From Oegoconia quadripuncta (Eukaryota; Arthropoda; Insecta; Lepidoptera; Autostichidae): a stretch of 64,000 nt of DNA. Both the position numbers and the translations under genes were made by a program. The number at the start of each line of letters is the position of its first letter. Positions within the stretch are counted from its first letter, which is position 1. Location: positions 41,956,567 through 42,020,566 of the forward strand of contig OX438741.1 of assembly GCA_949316235.1 (NCBI GenBank). The letters are read 5' to 3'. This document shows positions 19,893 to 31,716 of this stretch, one piece after another. The notes below the pieces were generated by a model. The model had not been told where the DNA came from and searched no databases. It was given only the letters and a program-made list of their open reading frames with translations.

Positions 19893-22838
19893 GTAAGACG
19901 TTTTTTGTTTCCCATAATAACGTCAAAAGCTTAACAGATTCAAATTCTCAAACACCGTCATCATTGCAGAGGCACCCAATTACATTAGGATCGCTGTCCA
20001 TCTATTTATTTCGAATTTAATCTTTCAGTTAAAGTAAAGAGAATGTAAAGACAAAAGTACCTATCTACAGAAAAGCGTTTGGGTTTGAGACCCGGTACAG
20101 AAACGACGATCACTGAGCTCCGTAAAAATTACTGCCAAATATGAAATATTATCTATGCATGCTTATTTGCCTTCTCTGAAAGGAGAGAGTAGAACGAAAA
20201 AACAAAAACAGCTTCACGGCCCAACTGTTGGGAGGGGCACACTCTCGTCTCAGCAAAAGAGGGTATGGATTGTAGTTTACATCGCAGGTCTAATGCGTGT
20301 CAAGCTAGCGGCTACTGAATGCAACTGCCAAATCCAAAAAATCATGCAAACTATATTTTTTTATTTTATAAAAAATCTTTGTTTCGAACATTTCACGTAA
20401 ATCAAATCCCTTCCTGCTTGAGTAAAGTTTTGTAAAGTTGGGCAGCTACTGCAAGCCTGCATCGCCGTCGCCACACGCCGCATCGTTCACCGTTTAGCAG
20501 ACAGTATGCGCAATAATGTAAGACGCGCTTTAAAGAACTTACGTTATATAACATTGACGGGATTACAGGATGTCGGTAAACCTGTGCGCCCAGGAGGGTG
20601 AAGAGCCTCGTGATGTGGTGCTGCACTTCGACGTGCGCTTCCACCGCGACAACATCATCTCCCTCTCTAGGAAAAACGGCATCTGGATCGGTAGTGGGAA
20701 CTACGACACCAACTATAACATGTTTGTGCCAGGTATGTTGAGTCTCAGTAATTGCAGGAGAACACTGCCAACTGTGTGGGAACTTCAATTTTATAGCGTT
20801 ATTTTTAATGTAAGGTACTTCCAAACCATCTAGAAAAGGAAAAGGGAAAAATAAGCGGCACAAATCAAGTATATTTAACATTCAAGTAGTCACAAATTCT
20901 TACCAAGTTCTGCTACCAAGCATCATCACATTGTGGTGTTCCGGTGTGTATGGATAGATAAGAGTGTCAAGGAAATTGCCGAATTGTTTGAAGAGATATC
21001 ACTTTAGTCTTCCCAAGGTGTCAAAGTATCTATAATCGCTGTGATTAACGTCGGAAATATAGCTTTATCCAGGGTGTTACAAGCGATAATGCCCAATTTT
21101 AAAACACATGATTGCTGAGGCTCATCATGACTCCATAGATTTGTTGTTTCTCAAATAAATCCCCGAATTATCTGGGGGTGCCGACCTACCGAGCATCTGG
21201 TGAAGGCACGATCGCTGTGGCTGTAATTACAACTATATCTGGCTCTAAAACTATATCTGGCTCTTGAGTGTTTCGCCATTTTACAAAAGTTATCCCCATT
21301 TATTCATACATTTCGAACACTGCAAATGTCTTTGGCTACAGGCACAATATTCCGCATAATCTTCGAGATCAAGGACACGGACGTGATCACTATCTACTGC
21401 CAGGGTAAATTCCACTCCAACTTCCTGCCGAAGATCCCTCTCAGCATGGCGCGATATATCGTTGCCTGGGCTGATGTCGAGCGCGTGACGCATTGCTACT
21501 TTCATCTCGGAAATAAGGTACACATAAAATTACCGTTTTTCTTTGCGACAGGCACAAAAAAATATTTTACACACATTTTATAAGGATTTACTAAATTGTA
21601 ATATTCGCCAATCACGCGCCGTCGGATCTTTCTCTATCTGTTGTATGAGATTTCTTGCGCTACACTTGCTTTCTTACATGTATTCCAAAAGCTGTCTGTA
21701 TGTACGCAGCATGTGGTCGACAACTAGTGATTCCACCGGCTTCCGAGTTTCGTGTATGCTACAGCGAGCCTCCTCGTCGGACTTCAACTTGTGGCTGTAG
21801 CTAGTAGCCCGTGACTGGGGCTCTCCACTGTTTAATGCGAGAATCAACTCCTGACGAACGGCTTGCTTTATCGTGTTTTATACATATTAGCGTGTTTTAT
21901 ACGTGTCTTGTTTTGACACACGTCAAACAGCGTAGAACTTTATGATGCTATGATAAAAGAACAGACAAGCATTGATTCTGTTTCCTATATAATAATTTTG
22001 TCAGGACTGCAGCATTTGTTCAGCATACGGTGCATGATCTATACGAGGTCGGCGCTTTCGCTGGATGAACGCTATTGCGATAAGAGTAAGACACTTACTG
22101 TATTATAATTAATCCATTTGTAAAATTTTAACAGGCGTTAGGTGATGAAGCGCCTCCGGCTTCTTTCGGAGCTGGTGCAGGCACTGGTACGCAGTCCCCA
22201 CGCCCTAATATCACCTCGCCTATGCTCGTTGGCGACACTAAACGATGGTAAGTTTTACTTAGAAAGAAAGAAAGAAAGAAAGAAAAACTTGATACATAAG
22301 CACCAGAGTTAACAGATGTCGACCGGCCTGATGGACTAAACAATCCCGTAGTCTAATCGGCCTTTCTCAGCTACCGATATCTTTGTAAATTCTAACCATT
22401 TTAATTTTCAGTTCTAGAAATCACAAGAAGTCAGCACCAGGGTCGCCCCAGATGCCAGGATCCTCGAACGAGAGTTCAGACGAAGATCCGACCGTCGGCA
22501 AACCTCGACCAAAAGCCGAAGGCCGAGCCGACAGGTTTTTCTATGAAACCCTCATGTGCCAGCCTCCGGAGCCAAACTTTGGCTCCCCGGAAAGAAGACG
22601 AGATATGAAATACCGCGCGGAATACAACAGAAAATATAACAGAGATGCATCAGATACAGAGAAAAACGACAGCGAAGATTACTCAGAAGAACTGGCATCC
22701 AAAAACATGGACTCTTCTATGGCTGAATCCGAAGAGGTCATGCCTGAAATGGGTTTAAAAAAAAGAGGTAAGCGCGGCAAGTTCGCGCCATTCGCGCAGG
22801 TGGTAAATTTTATGGGAAAAAACGTAAAGAGAAATTAG
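19804..22838 (+). CDS. Galectin with altered carbohydrate site and long charged C-terminal tail, 322 aa
   Basis: Galectins are beta-galactoside-binding lectins secreted by a non-classical route or kept in cytosol and nucleus. Exons: 19804-19892, 20569-20732, 21342-21517, 22135-22247, 22412-22838. All borders are GT-AG and phases agree. Residues 1-143 make one recognition domain: FTANVPGLLKVGDRIEIGG (4-22), SVNLCAQ (32-38), LHFDVRF (48-54), W69, FRIIFEIKD and FHSNFLPKIPL. Against the family signature (HxNxR, VxN, WxxExR), H49, R53 and W69 remain, but Asn is D51, the VxN asparagine is lost and ExR reads IGSGN. Residues 144-322 are low-complexity with an acidic Ser/Glu stretch and a basic KKRGKRGK near the end, possibly nuclear-targeting. 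ATG 19804 follows ACA and an in-frame upstream stop; a further 5' exon cannot be excluded. No signal peptide is visible. Confidence 0.85.
20569..20732 (+). CDS. Galectin exon 2 (core strands, residues 30-84)
   Basis: The acceptor is GATTACAG|GATGTC and the donor CCAG|GTATGT. It carries LHFDVRF and NGIWIGSGN, the region that normally holds the sugar-contacting residues. Confidence 0.9.
21342..21517 (+). CDS. Galectin exon 3 (residues 85-143)
   Basis: The acceptor is GGCTACAG|GCACAA and the donor AATAAG|GTACAC, phase 0. It encodes the C-terminal strands: FRIIFEIKD, ITIYCQGKFHSNF and the IPL turn typical of galectins. Confidence 0.9.
22135..22247 (+). CDS. Galectin exon 4 (Gly/Ala/Pro linker, residues 144-180)
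   Basis: The acceptor is TTTTAACAG|GCGTTA and the donor CGATG|GTAAGT. It encodes a Gly/Ala/Pro-rich linker (GAGAGTGTQSPRP) lacking globular features. Confidence 0.8.
22260..22286. repeat. GAAA microsatellite in galectin intron 4
   Basis: Six perfect AGAA repeats about 13 bases past the exon 4 donor. Confidence 0.85.
22412..22838 (+). CDS. Galectin exon 5 (charged tail and stop)
   Basis: The acceptor is AATTTTCAG|TTCTAG. It encodes 141 residues: Ser/Asp-rich, then RKYNRDASDTEKNDSEDYSE, then KKRGKRGKFAPF and a basic end before TAG. Probably disordered. Confidence 0.85.
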
Positions 22839-23130
22839 TTTTGTGCTTTGACAACAAGTTGTTCTTTCATTGGTGATTTTAAGTGTTTGTTTTTTAGTGT
22901 TCGTTCCATTTTTTGGAGATCGTTTTCTATGTGGTATTATAATTTTATTATTTTTCGAGTCTTATGATTTTCCTTTTTACTATACACTAAAGTAAAGTAT
23001 AGCTAATCAACAAATTCTTAAAGTCTTCCTCATCTTTATTTGACCAATCAAGCAAGACATTTAGAACACTAAAAATCGCTTCAAATATATTTCTAGCACT
23101 CTGAAATAAAGCCCTCGTGTGATCCAAATA
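22839..23130 (+). other. Likely galectin 3' untranslated region
   Basis: AT-rich sequence after the stop with AATAAA at about 23105 and again at about 23127. The cleavage site is not determinable by eye. Confidence 0.4.
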
Positions 23131-25338
23131 AAGTGAAGCTACTTTTAAACGTGTGTCAGTTATATTATTATATACTGCCACTCCCGTACACATCCTCACT
23201 ACTTATCGAGTGGTTTAGTCATGATTAGGTATTCGGGTATGCGAACCTGGCGGCACCCCGAGCTGCCACTGACTCCACTGTACCTTCCGAGTCAGGGGTA
23301 TCCCTAATTTACCTTTTCCTACCCAATTCCCTCTTAATATCCTTCTCACTATCATTCAAATCCTTTTCCTGTTTCCCTTTCCTTACCTCTCCGCCAATCC
23401 AAGGTCTGCCGTACCGTAGCGAGGGATGCGAGGCTAGGGGCAAGCCTAGTCTTGAGCGTGGCGATTAGCCCTATGTTAGAGCACCCCAGACAAATGCTAG
23501 CTTTGTCCCGGCATGCAGCCCCGCATAAATGCCGAATCGACATAATTTCCCTTGCTTCTCGTGGGAATGCTATGAATATGAAAGAACACTGATAGAATAT
23601 GCTCTGAATAAGATTTAGGATATGTAACTACCTACTTATATCCCCATAAACAGGTAATTCCTAATGGATAAACAAACTAATAAACTACGAGTTCCATTGC
23701 GGGTAAGTACCTAAATACTAGTATGAAAATAAATGACAGCTTCAATAAAAACAATCAACTGAAAAATAACATTTTATTTCATAATACATTTAGTCAACAC
23801 ATTACACAATCCTTACTTATTGTATTTTATACAATTATTAAAATAAAATATAAAATAAATTTATGTACATTTTACAGTTACCTCCTCATCAACATCAGTC
23901 ATTTACATCAGCATCTATCATTATCACGAATCGAAGAAAGAACCTCCCAATAGACCATAAATAAATCAGAACACATGGTTTTTGCATTTGTAATTCAGTC
24001 TCTCAAGATATTAGTATATTTAAAATTTGGTTAGCCCACTGCTGGGCATACACCTCCTAGCTAGGATTGATGAGGCCCTCGAGGTCCAGTTTGGACAGGT
24101 CCAAAATAATAATAATAAATTTAATTAGAAAAGAAATAATATTTTATTGTTTTACATTATGGCTGTTTACCACAGCAACCTTAAACAAGCCTGTGTGTTA
24201 TCAAAGACCTTCGCCCAGGTTGATTGATTTTCTTTACATGCTAAATTCAACAGTATTCCTCGTAGAATAACTACCAAAGTTGATCCTAATTTTTGTTGAT
24301 TTAGATCCTTTCTAACTGCGGAAAAAGAAACATATAGCAATGAACTACCCAATGCCAAGCTGCATTTTAAAATAACGCATATAAAGATTTAAAAAAACTC
24401 TGATCTTTACTCCATAGTGTATATGGCAGAATTTAGCTTGTAAGTGAAATTGATCTGCTTCGGTTTATGGTCATGCATGACCCCCCATGACCCATGGGTA
24501 ATGAGGAACAAGATGGCGCGGATAGCCTTTATAACAGGATGTACCTAACTGAAACGAACCAATACTTTGCAGAGAGTCATACTTTAAAATACACGCAACT
24601 GTCCATCACTCAAAAGTAAATGACATTTAACTGTCGCGTCCGGGTCAACGCACGTAGGTTCACTCACTATGGCGTATTAACCTGAGCATCGGATAGATAG
24701 TCTGGACAAATGTTAAACGAAAATATGACATATCAAGTGTATGTCATATCATAACATACAAACCACTATGTACAACAATAACTATGTACAACAATAACTA
24801 TGTATTACATTAACTTATGTAATAAAACTTTGAGTTTGAGTCCGAATGTCAATATAAATTTATTTGAAAAATTATTAAGGCAAGCTACAACCGCTTCAGT
24901 ATTGAAAATCGTCGGCTAGAAAAGAAGCGTGAGAAAAGTATAATGATTTTGAGGGGGTAGCCCCGTCTTCGAGGTCGTAGTAGTACGACCTCGAATTTCC
25001 ATTCAAATGCCACTCCATCTAAATGAAATAAGGCATAATCCTGTACACAAACGTAAAGTGCATCTAACAGTAAACTGCTTGGAAATAAGAGAACATAGTA
25101 GCTACGCTGAAAGCTTCGTTTCAGATATAGGTACGCCCTATAAATGCAATTGTTTTGCATCCGATCCATCTTCCACCTGCATTTTTGATATAAATTATTA
25201 AAATAAAAGGAATATTTAAAATTTTCTCCGTAGTCGAAACTCAAAAATAGTCTAGTCAGTTATAAATAACGACATCCGCAAAGTTCCTCATCATTATTAT
25301 GGAGAAGAGCGTTTTGAAATATGAGCAGAAGCCTTCAT
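23131..25338. other. Intergenic, largely unrecognised
   Basis: 23240-23560 is GC-richer and may be an old repeat. 24020-24080 has a fragment with CCCACTGCTGGGCATA. No coding signal. Confidence 0.35.
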
Positions 25339-25515
25339 AGCCCAATCAACAAAGAACATTTTTGAATGACAACCTTGACAATAATTCCTCTGCCGGTAAA
25401 ACTTTGCGTGTTAAAGTGATTATATTATTACGATGGACAAATGGTCCAATGGGCAGTTTCAATCTCGGTTTATTTGGCATTCATAGTTTTACTGACGGAG
25501 GAATTATATATATAC
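25339..25515. mobile_element. MITE of the CCAATCAACAA type, partial
   Basis: AGCCCAATCAACAAAG, then a CAATAATTCCTC core and its reverse GGAGGAATTAT, as in the copies at 28470 and 34651. Confidence 0.6.
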
Positions 25516-25625
25516 CAGCATTAGTAGCATGACATAATTTTTGTCCTGCTCATTCCCTTGGAAGAAATATACAATTATCCCACTCTCACGTCGCGCGCGA
25601 CAGACGATGTCATGTTACGGGTGCT

Positions 25626-25785
25626 GGGCCCCGATTCTCGCGCGTTCGACATATCACTGCCGATAGACATTGGTATGTCTATCTCTTTCACACTTACATG
25701 CATGTGCAAAAGCGACAGATCTATGGATGTCTATCGACAGAGAAATGTCGAATGCGCGAGAATTGGGGTCCAGGTCGTTAATTGG
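25626..25785. mobile_element. Fold-back element, ~160 bp
   Basis: GGGCCCCGATTCTCGCGCG and CGATAGACAT are answered in reverse by ATGTCTATCG and CGCGAGAATTGGGGTCC, leaving a small loop. Confidence 0.75.
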
Positions 25786-25869
25786 ACTATTGTTAAATGT
25801 AATAAAAGTTATGTCGCAAGACCCTTTATACTTATCGCAATTTATTTACGAAAACTTAATGTATGTTAG

Positions 25870-26280
25870 AAAAAATCTGGAATCGTTTTAGAGAAATGGT
25901 GACATATCAACGTAAATACGAGATATAAAAATAAATTTGCTGTTCATTTCAATCGATATAAAGTCACTATAAAGAATTGATGGGCAATAAATTTAAAACT
26001 ACCATAAAACGGAAACTGTGTGCAAACTATTAGATTTTTTTTTTTGAGTATGCAGAATATTTTTTCTAATTATTTATTTAGAATAGAATAGAATAGAATA
26101 GAATAACTTTATTCGCTGACAGAAATACAAGTTGTTTTTCATTGGAAAAACAACATTGTAATTGTACAAATTCTGATATCAATACTCATTTGAAAAGAAC
26201 GACTCTTGAAGTTCTTGCTCGTTCTTCTCTGGGGAGTCAAGGTTTGTGAATGAGCGGTAGGTAATTGTATGTCGTGACGA
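25870..26280 (+). mobile_element. Jockey-like LINE 3' fragment
   Basis: Shares AGATATAAAAATAAA and TTGCTGTTCAT with the copy at 10820-11110, plus CTTGCTCGTTCTTCTCTGGGG. A five-base microsatellite (TAGAA)n lies at 26081-26105. Confidence 0.6.
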
Positions 26281-27240
26281 TTTCAGATGTTATTTTTTCT
26301 ATTTTGAACATCACAGCTTATGGAAGAGAACTTGTCGTTAGGGCTGGCGCAAAGCAATACAGTAAGGCTTTATTCAAAAGTCAATCTCAAATGTTATTTA
26401 AAAATCCCACCAAAACATTGAATGCTACAGAACTGATATAAAGTATACCTTGCGACTTCCATTACATTTAAAAGACTCGTTTTCTCGTTATATGTTTCTT
26501 CAAATAATTCAAAACAGCGCAATCTAGCGTAATTTATTTGAATTACATCAATGAGAAGAAGGAAATAATCAATGCGCCTTTATACATATTGTGAGCATTA
26601 ACCCTGATTGCGGCCAGGCTGGTGATCACAGAATTATTATTTAAAAAGCTCTTCATAATATAAAGCTTATTAAAACAAAAATACAGGATGATTTTTAGAA
26701 CATAGGTAAAGCATTAATACGCGTGACTGACGCGGTCCGATTCCGTCATTGTAACCCTCATATCCTCCAGCATTATACCCGCGCTGTAATTTAAAATCAT
26801 GTTTTTTTTAAATCTAGGTTTCCATGTAAGTGATGTAGAAAGAAAAGTTTATTCAGGAACAGAGAATATTTTTTCATTTAATTTTACAATAGGGATACTT
26901 ATCGCTTTTTTAGAACCTTTGAATATTTGTAAAAATATTGAAATGAAATGTACAATTGTTAAACTATTATTTAAATTATTTTATTAAAATTTATTGAAAA
27001 GAAATTTGTTCTCGAATAAAGCAAAATGTAGCACAATAGCTTACGTCTACATCACTTACCTAGCATGCCATTTTTTTTTAAAGACTGTTAAATTATCTAC
27101 TGCCGGTATACATACCCATACCCACCCACCCATACAATATATATCTCTGTGTTGTGTAAAATTAAAATATATGTTTTAATCACACACATATAAGTCCAGC
27201 ATTAGTGTTGACCTTTTTTAATCTTATTGAAAACACTCTC
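26281..27240. other. Intergenic, nothing recognised
   Basis: AT-rich. Short open frames here have low-complexity AT-biased composition. Confidence 0.35.
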
Positions 27241-27249
27241 TACCCATGA

Positions 27250-27645
27250 CATCGTCCACTTCTCTAAGACTAGCTGCACAATACACGATATTGTCAATGT
27301 CTTATGAGAAAATTTATTACAAGACATTACTCATATTTAGAAATTAGTATAATCGTACACACGATTTATTATGTCGAATCGATATGATTCTATGGACATG
27401 ACGTCTTGCGTACGGATGCCGTCATTCCGTACGCAAAATACGCGCCGTGCGCATTATTTATTCCATTTTTCTGACCGGCTGCACATTACAAAACATTGCC
27501 AAATGTCTTATGAGATACTTCTTTATGATACATTACTCATATTTAAAATTCAAAATATTCAGTCACACTATACGTATGATATGTATTATGTAGAATCGAT
27601 ATGGCTCATCTGGACAAGATGTCTTGCAAACGCGACGGTTCTATA
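27250..27645. repeat. Diverged tandem duplication, ~200 bp unit
   Basis: CTGCACAATACACG...CAATGTCTTATGAG...GTCTTGCGTACGG (27270-27417) recurs in altered form at 27479-27640 with shared TCTTATGAG, ATTACTCATATTTA and TAGAATCGATATG. Confidence 0.65.
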
Positions 27646-27802
27646 TTGGATATTCTCGATTGCATATACTAATATCGTCGTATCTAATGTTAGCCTGATG
27701 ATCTTTTCTTCAGTGATATATTTAATAAAGCCATTATATATAATTAACTGTCTTACTACAATACTCTAATGGTCATTATAGTGTCTCGTGAATGAGCTAG
27801 AC

Positions 27803-28143
27803 CAGGGGTGGGCAAACTTTTTTCATGAGACATTAGTATAATGTAAAAAATTCACAGTAATAAATAATAAATAAATAATAAATAAAAAGTAATAAATAAA
27901 TGTGGAAGTTAGAAACTTATAAAAAAGAACTAACGTTTTCTTTGAAGGCCCTGCCATAGAACTTTCATTTTAAGATTGGCTATAATGTCTTCATATACAG
28001 GTTCGAGTTGAGACGATGTTATTAACACCGAGAAAAGATAGTTAACATACTTCTAAGACAGTTCTTCCGTACCTTTAGGCGGGCCATATTAAGATCCTTC
28101 GAGGGCCGGAGTTGGCACACGGGCCGTACTTTGCCCACTTCTG
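27803..28143. mobile_element. hAT-like MITE, 341 bp
   Basis: It starts CAGGGGTGGGCAAAC and ends TTTGCCCACTTCTG, the terminal motif of many hAT elements. The flanks share AGCTA, compatible with a decayed 8-bp target duplication. Confidence 0.75.
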
Positions 28144-28360
28144 AGCTAACGTTCTTCAGTTTGTACGATACGTAAGTTATATTATTGTATATTCCACACA
28201 AAACTCTTATTTAATTAAGAAACTGTCGCGTAATGCTCAGCCACTCTTGGTCGTACTGATTTGCATGGTCTAGTAATCGCGGCGCGATACGAGGCGTCGA
28301 ACAGAATACTGCACGTAGTAAAATCCGTAAACGCGTTCGTGGTGTTAAAGTAAGTTCTTA

Positions 28361-28467
28361 GGTCCATATTTCAGAATGTTGCTCAAGCGTAGATCTGCGC
28401 TTGAGCATAGTTAGAAAAAGATGGCACTATACAAGTTCTTTTTCTTAACAATTCTGAAATACGGGCC
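28361..28467. mobile_element. Small MITE with GGCCCGTATTTCAGAA ends
   Basis: 107 bp, arms GGTCCATATTTCAGAAT and reverse, with an inner CGCTTGAGC/GCTCAAGCG pair. The terminal GGCCCGTATT is shared with the CTTGAG-type MITE. The next MITE abuts its right end. Confidence 0.75.
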
Positions 28468-28469
28468 TA

Positions 28470-28868
28470 AGTCCAATCAACAAAGGATTTTCTTTGTCTG
28501 GCGAATCTGACAATAATTTCTCCGTCAGTGAAACTTTGTAGTAAGTGAAGTGAGGTGACGATGGACAAATAATTCAATGGTCGATAAATTTACTTTTAGA
28601 TTATTTGTAAATCGTAGTTAATTCTATGATACTGCAAAGTTTCACTGGCGGAGGAATTATTGTCTGGCGAATCTGACAATGATTCCCCCGCCCAGTAAAA
28701 CATTACAATGTGATAAAGTGAAGTGAGGTGACGATGAATAAATAATCCATTGGTCAATAAATTTACTTTTGGATTATTTGTAAATCGTAATTTATATACT
28801 CAATGATACTGCAAATTTTCACTGGCGGAGGAATTAATGTATATCTCCACCTTCTCGTTGATTGGACT
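28470..28868. mobile_element. MITE of the CCAATCAACAA type with a duplicated interior
   Basis: The ends AGTCCAATCAACAA and TTGATTGGACT are inverted. The core of about 165 bp, from TCTGACAATRATTC to TTTCACTGGCGGAGG, is present twice in tandem. Confidence 0.8.
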
Positions 28869-29436
28869 AAGTTTCAGAACGGACACTATTTCCTTTAAAA
28901 AAAATATTTGTTCCGCAGATATTACCACAGCGTAACAATTGTTCCTTACCGTGAAAAACTTCATAGACAAGTTTTGGATCGCTGACAGTTCTCAGATGGA
29001 TCTAGGGGTGTCAAATTTCACATTACCAAACTAAGTTCACAAAGTACTGCACGAATACGAGCAGGTGACATGTACATACACCTTGACTACTGCAATACGG
29101 TGGAACTCTTGTTAACCTGTGGTTTTAGTCAGAATAGAATGGAATAGCTAACTCGTCTCATTTTCTAGTTCTTATTGCGAAAACGCGAAAGACTTCTCGA
29201 ACGTAACTCGGATGCGCTTGTGGATGGTGTTTTATGAACTTCGCGCTTTTCGCGACGCACAACGCGTCATGTTTGTTAGCTAAAGTAGACGATGTCACAT
29301 GAAGGGTATAGTAGTATGAGCCTATTTAGACGGACGTAACGCCGATTCCGCGATAAGGTAAACGTAGAGACCGCGATTCATCAGCGATTCCATCTAACTA
29401 TCGCATGGTTACCAACGCTTTCACACAGAACAGCCG
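28869..29436. other. Intergenic, nothing recognised
   Basis: No supported feature. Confidence 0.35.
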
Positions 29437-29570
29437 AATTCATAGATAGGCCGGCAACGCATCTGTGACCCTTTTGGTGTTGCGGGTGTCCATGGGCGGC
29501 GGTGATTGCTTTCCATCAGGTGACCCGCTTGCTCGTTTGCCGCCCTCTCATATAAAAAAAAAAATATTGA
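29437..29570 (+). mobile_element. LINE 3' tail, common lepidopteran type
   Basis: GGCCGGCAACGCATCTGTGA, GTGTCCATGGGCGGCGG and CATCAGGTGACCCGCTTGC, then poly(A). Confidence 0.75.
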
Positions 29571-30298
29571 TTACCAAACCCTTGAAGTACTTTGTAGGTA
29601 AAACCCTCGTTAAGATTTAAAATAAATGCTTAAATTATGATCATTTACATCCGTGTTGTATCGAGTAAAAATCACTAAGAATTTGCCGTTTAGCTTCTTA
29701 GAAGTAATTATAGTAACTCAATACGTTTATCCAGTGCCGGTTGGAGGCAAGTTTTAAGATGAAGCGAGTTCCAATTATGGCGCCCCCCTTGGTTGCACCT
29801 TACATAATACCAGTTGTGCGTGCACGTGCAAGCATGGAACTGGGAAGATCTCAACAACATCTTAAGTCCATGTCTAATTTGTAGATTGAAAACATCTAAG
29901 CTCGTGGCACTGCACTCCTAACGCAACATTTGATGTAGAATGAAAAAATTAAATTATGTCAAAATTAACTTTTTGACCACTGAAGAAATTTTCTTGACCA
30001 TTAAAGCGCCCTCTGGGACTTGGCTCCTGGAGCGGTCGCTCTGTTCGCACTATGGTAGAACAGGCCTTGCGACTATTCATTAGGAATTTATCCTGTTATC
30101 TTTAATTATAGAGCGCTTATGAGGTACCAAATTTAGCAATTGAACGCGAGCGAGCTAAATTGCAAAGTATTAGGGATCGCAAAAATTTTTACGTTGTACA
30201 AAGACAGATCTTTATAGGTCTTTTTTATTCAGATGATTATAGCATAAATGCTTTTGTAAATTTGGGCAAGTTCCAGTCTGTTTACAACTCAGATATTT
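29571..30298. other. Intergenic, nothing recognised
   Basis: AT-rich, no supported feature. Confidence 0.35.
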
Positions 30299-30480
30299 TT
30301 TTTATGCACAACGGGGTAGCACTTGACCTCAATCACACCTGGTGTTAAGCGAAGATGAGGCCGAAGGTGGAAGCGTACTGACCCGGAAACTCCATCTAAT
30401 TTGGGGAACTGGCTATCTTACCGCGACCTCCGATTCGTAAACCTTAATATGTTGTTCACATTGAGCCACGGAGGCGGTTA
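30299..30480 (-). mobile_element. SINE-C, internally deleted
   Basis: A reverse SINE-C missing most of its middle. Both ends are present (TTTTTTATGCACAACGGG and GAGCCACGGAGGCGG). Confidence 0.75.
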
Positions 30481-31176
30481 TGATATGATGAATCGGCGGT
30501 GAATAAGTATATTGTATTTTAACGTTAAAGATGAATTATAAAGGAATTGTAATCTTTTGCAAACCCTTTGCAAGTCCATTGTAAGAGAATTGTAATGACT
30601 TTATGAATTCGGCTGACGCCCGTGTGAATAAGCTCTAATGTAAGAATAACATTGAATCACCTGAATACAACACCGATTTGAACATGAATATTCCTACAGA
30701 TGACAACATCAAATTTTCTACGAGAACAATGAATTATTGAACAATTTTTTTTTTGTTATACAGGGTCCAACTTACACCGTGTGAATTTATGTGGTTTAGA
30801 CCATTGAATTGAAGACCAAAGGGTACCAAATCTACAATCTCTGAACTACTTGTTATAAGTAAATACAGTATACGACCGTAATATTTGTAATTACTACCAG
30901 TGTAAGCTAGGTGCGTGACGCTACCGGAAATTTCAACACAGTGAGAGTTGCTTACACTGGAGATAAGAGATACTTTTTTACAATTGACTTTTAATAAATT
31001 TTTATATTTTCTTTGCTACTGGAAAATATCAGAAGATTCACTACAAATTAAGAGGGTTTATCCCACACGGCATTCCATACAAACTTTCAAGTCCAAATTT
31101 TTCGAAAATAGATCGCTTAACTTTATACGTATAAGCAAGATACATAGATCTAAAAAGTGAGTGGAAAACATTTTAA

Positions 31177-31486
31177 AATATTTTTTTTATGCACAACGGG
31201 TTAGTACTTCACCTCAATCACACCTGATGTTAAGTGAAGATGAGGTCGAAGGTGGAAGCGTACTGACCCGAAAACCGCAACACATTTGGGGGACTGGCTA
31301 ACCGGAACACAACAATTCTATTAACATTGCTGCTTGGCGGCAGATTTAGATAAGATGGTGGTAGCTAGACACGCGGACATTTAAAATGCCCTACCACCAA
31401 CCAAACATGTACCCAGCTGGGGATCTAACCCGCGACCTCCGAATCGTAAACCCAATGATGTTTACATTGAGCCACGGAGGCGGTTA
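31177..31486 (-). mobile_element. SINE-C, near full length
   Basis: Full order in reverse, from TTTTTTTATGCACAACGG to GAGCCACGGAGGCGG. It interrupts the old repeat also seen at 525-745. Confidence 0.85.
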
Positions 31487-31540
31487 AATTAAAGGATATA
31501 TCGAATTTAAAAGAATATATTGCATTTTTTCTGTTACTAT

Positions 31541-31716
31541 GTCCGCGTGTCTAGCTACCACCATCTTATCTAAATCTGCCGCCAAGCAGCAATGTTAATA
31601 GCATTGTTGTGTTCCGGTTAGCCAGTCCCCCAAATGTGTTGCGGTTTCCGGGTCAGTACGCTTCCACCTTCGACCTCATCTTCACTTAACATCATGTGTG
31701 ATTGAGGTGAAGTACC
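31541..31716 (+). mobile_element. SINE-C, head-truncated, opposed to its neighbour
   Basis: CTAGCTACCACCATCTTATC to GTGTGATTGAGGTGAAGTAC. With 31177-31486 it forms an inverted pair separated by 54 bases. Confidence 0.8.

Noticed and set aside
20402..20881. 159-codon open frame on the minus strand
   Set aside because: It is antisense to galectin exon 2 and its introns. The plus-strand exon is a clear galectin domain with good splice sites.
22260..22286. CRISPR-like or functional array
   Set aside because: It is a simple GAAA microsatellite. No CRISPR is expected in an insect nuclear genome, and no spaced direct repeats of that type exist here.
27371..27769. 132-codon frame
   Set aside because: It covers a diverged tandem duplication, has AT-driven Ile/Tyr-rich composition and no splice or homology support.
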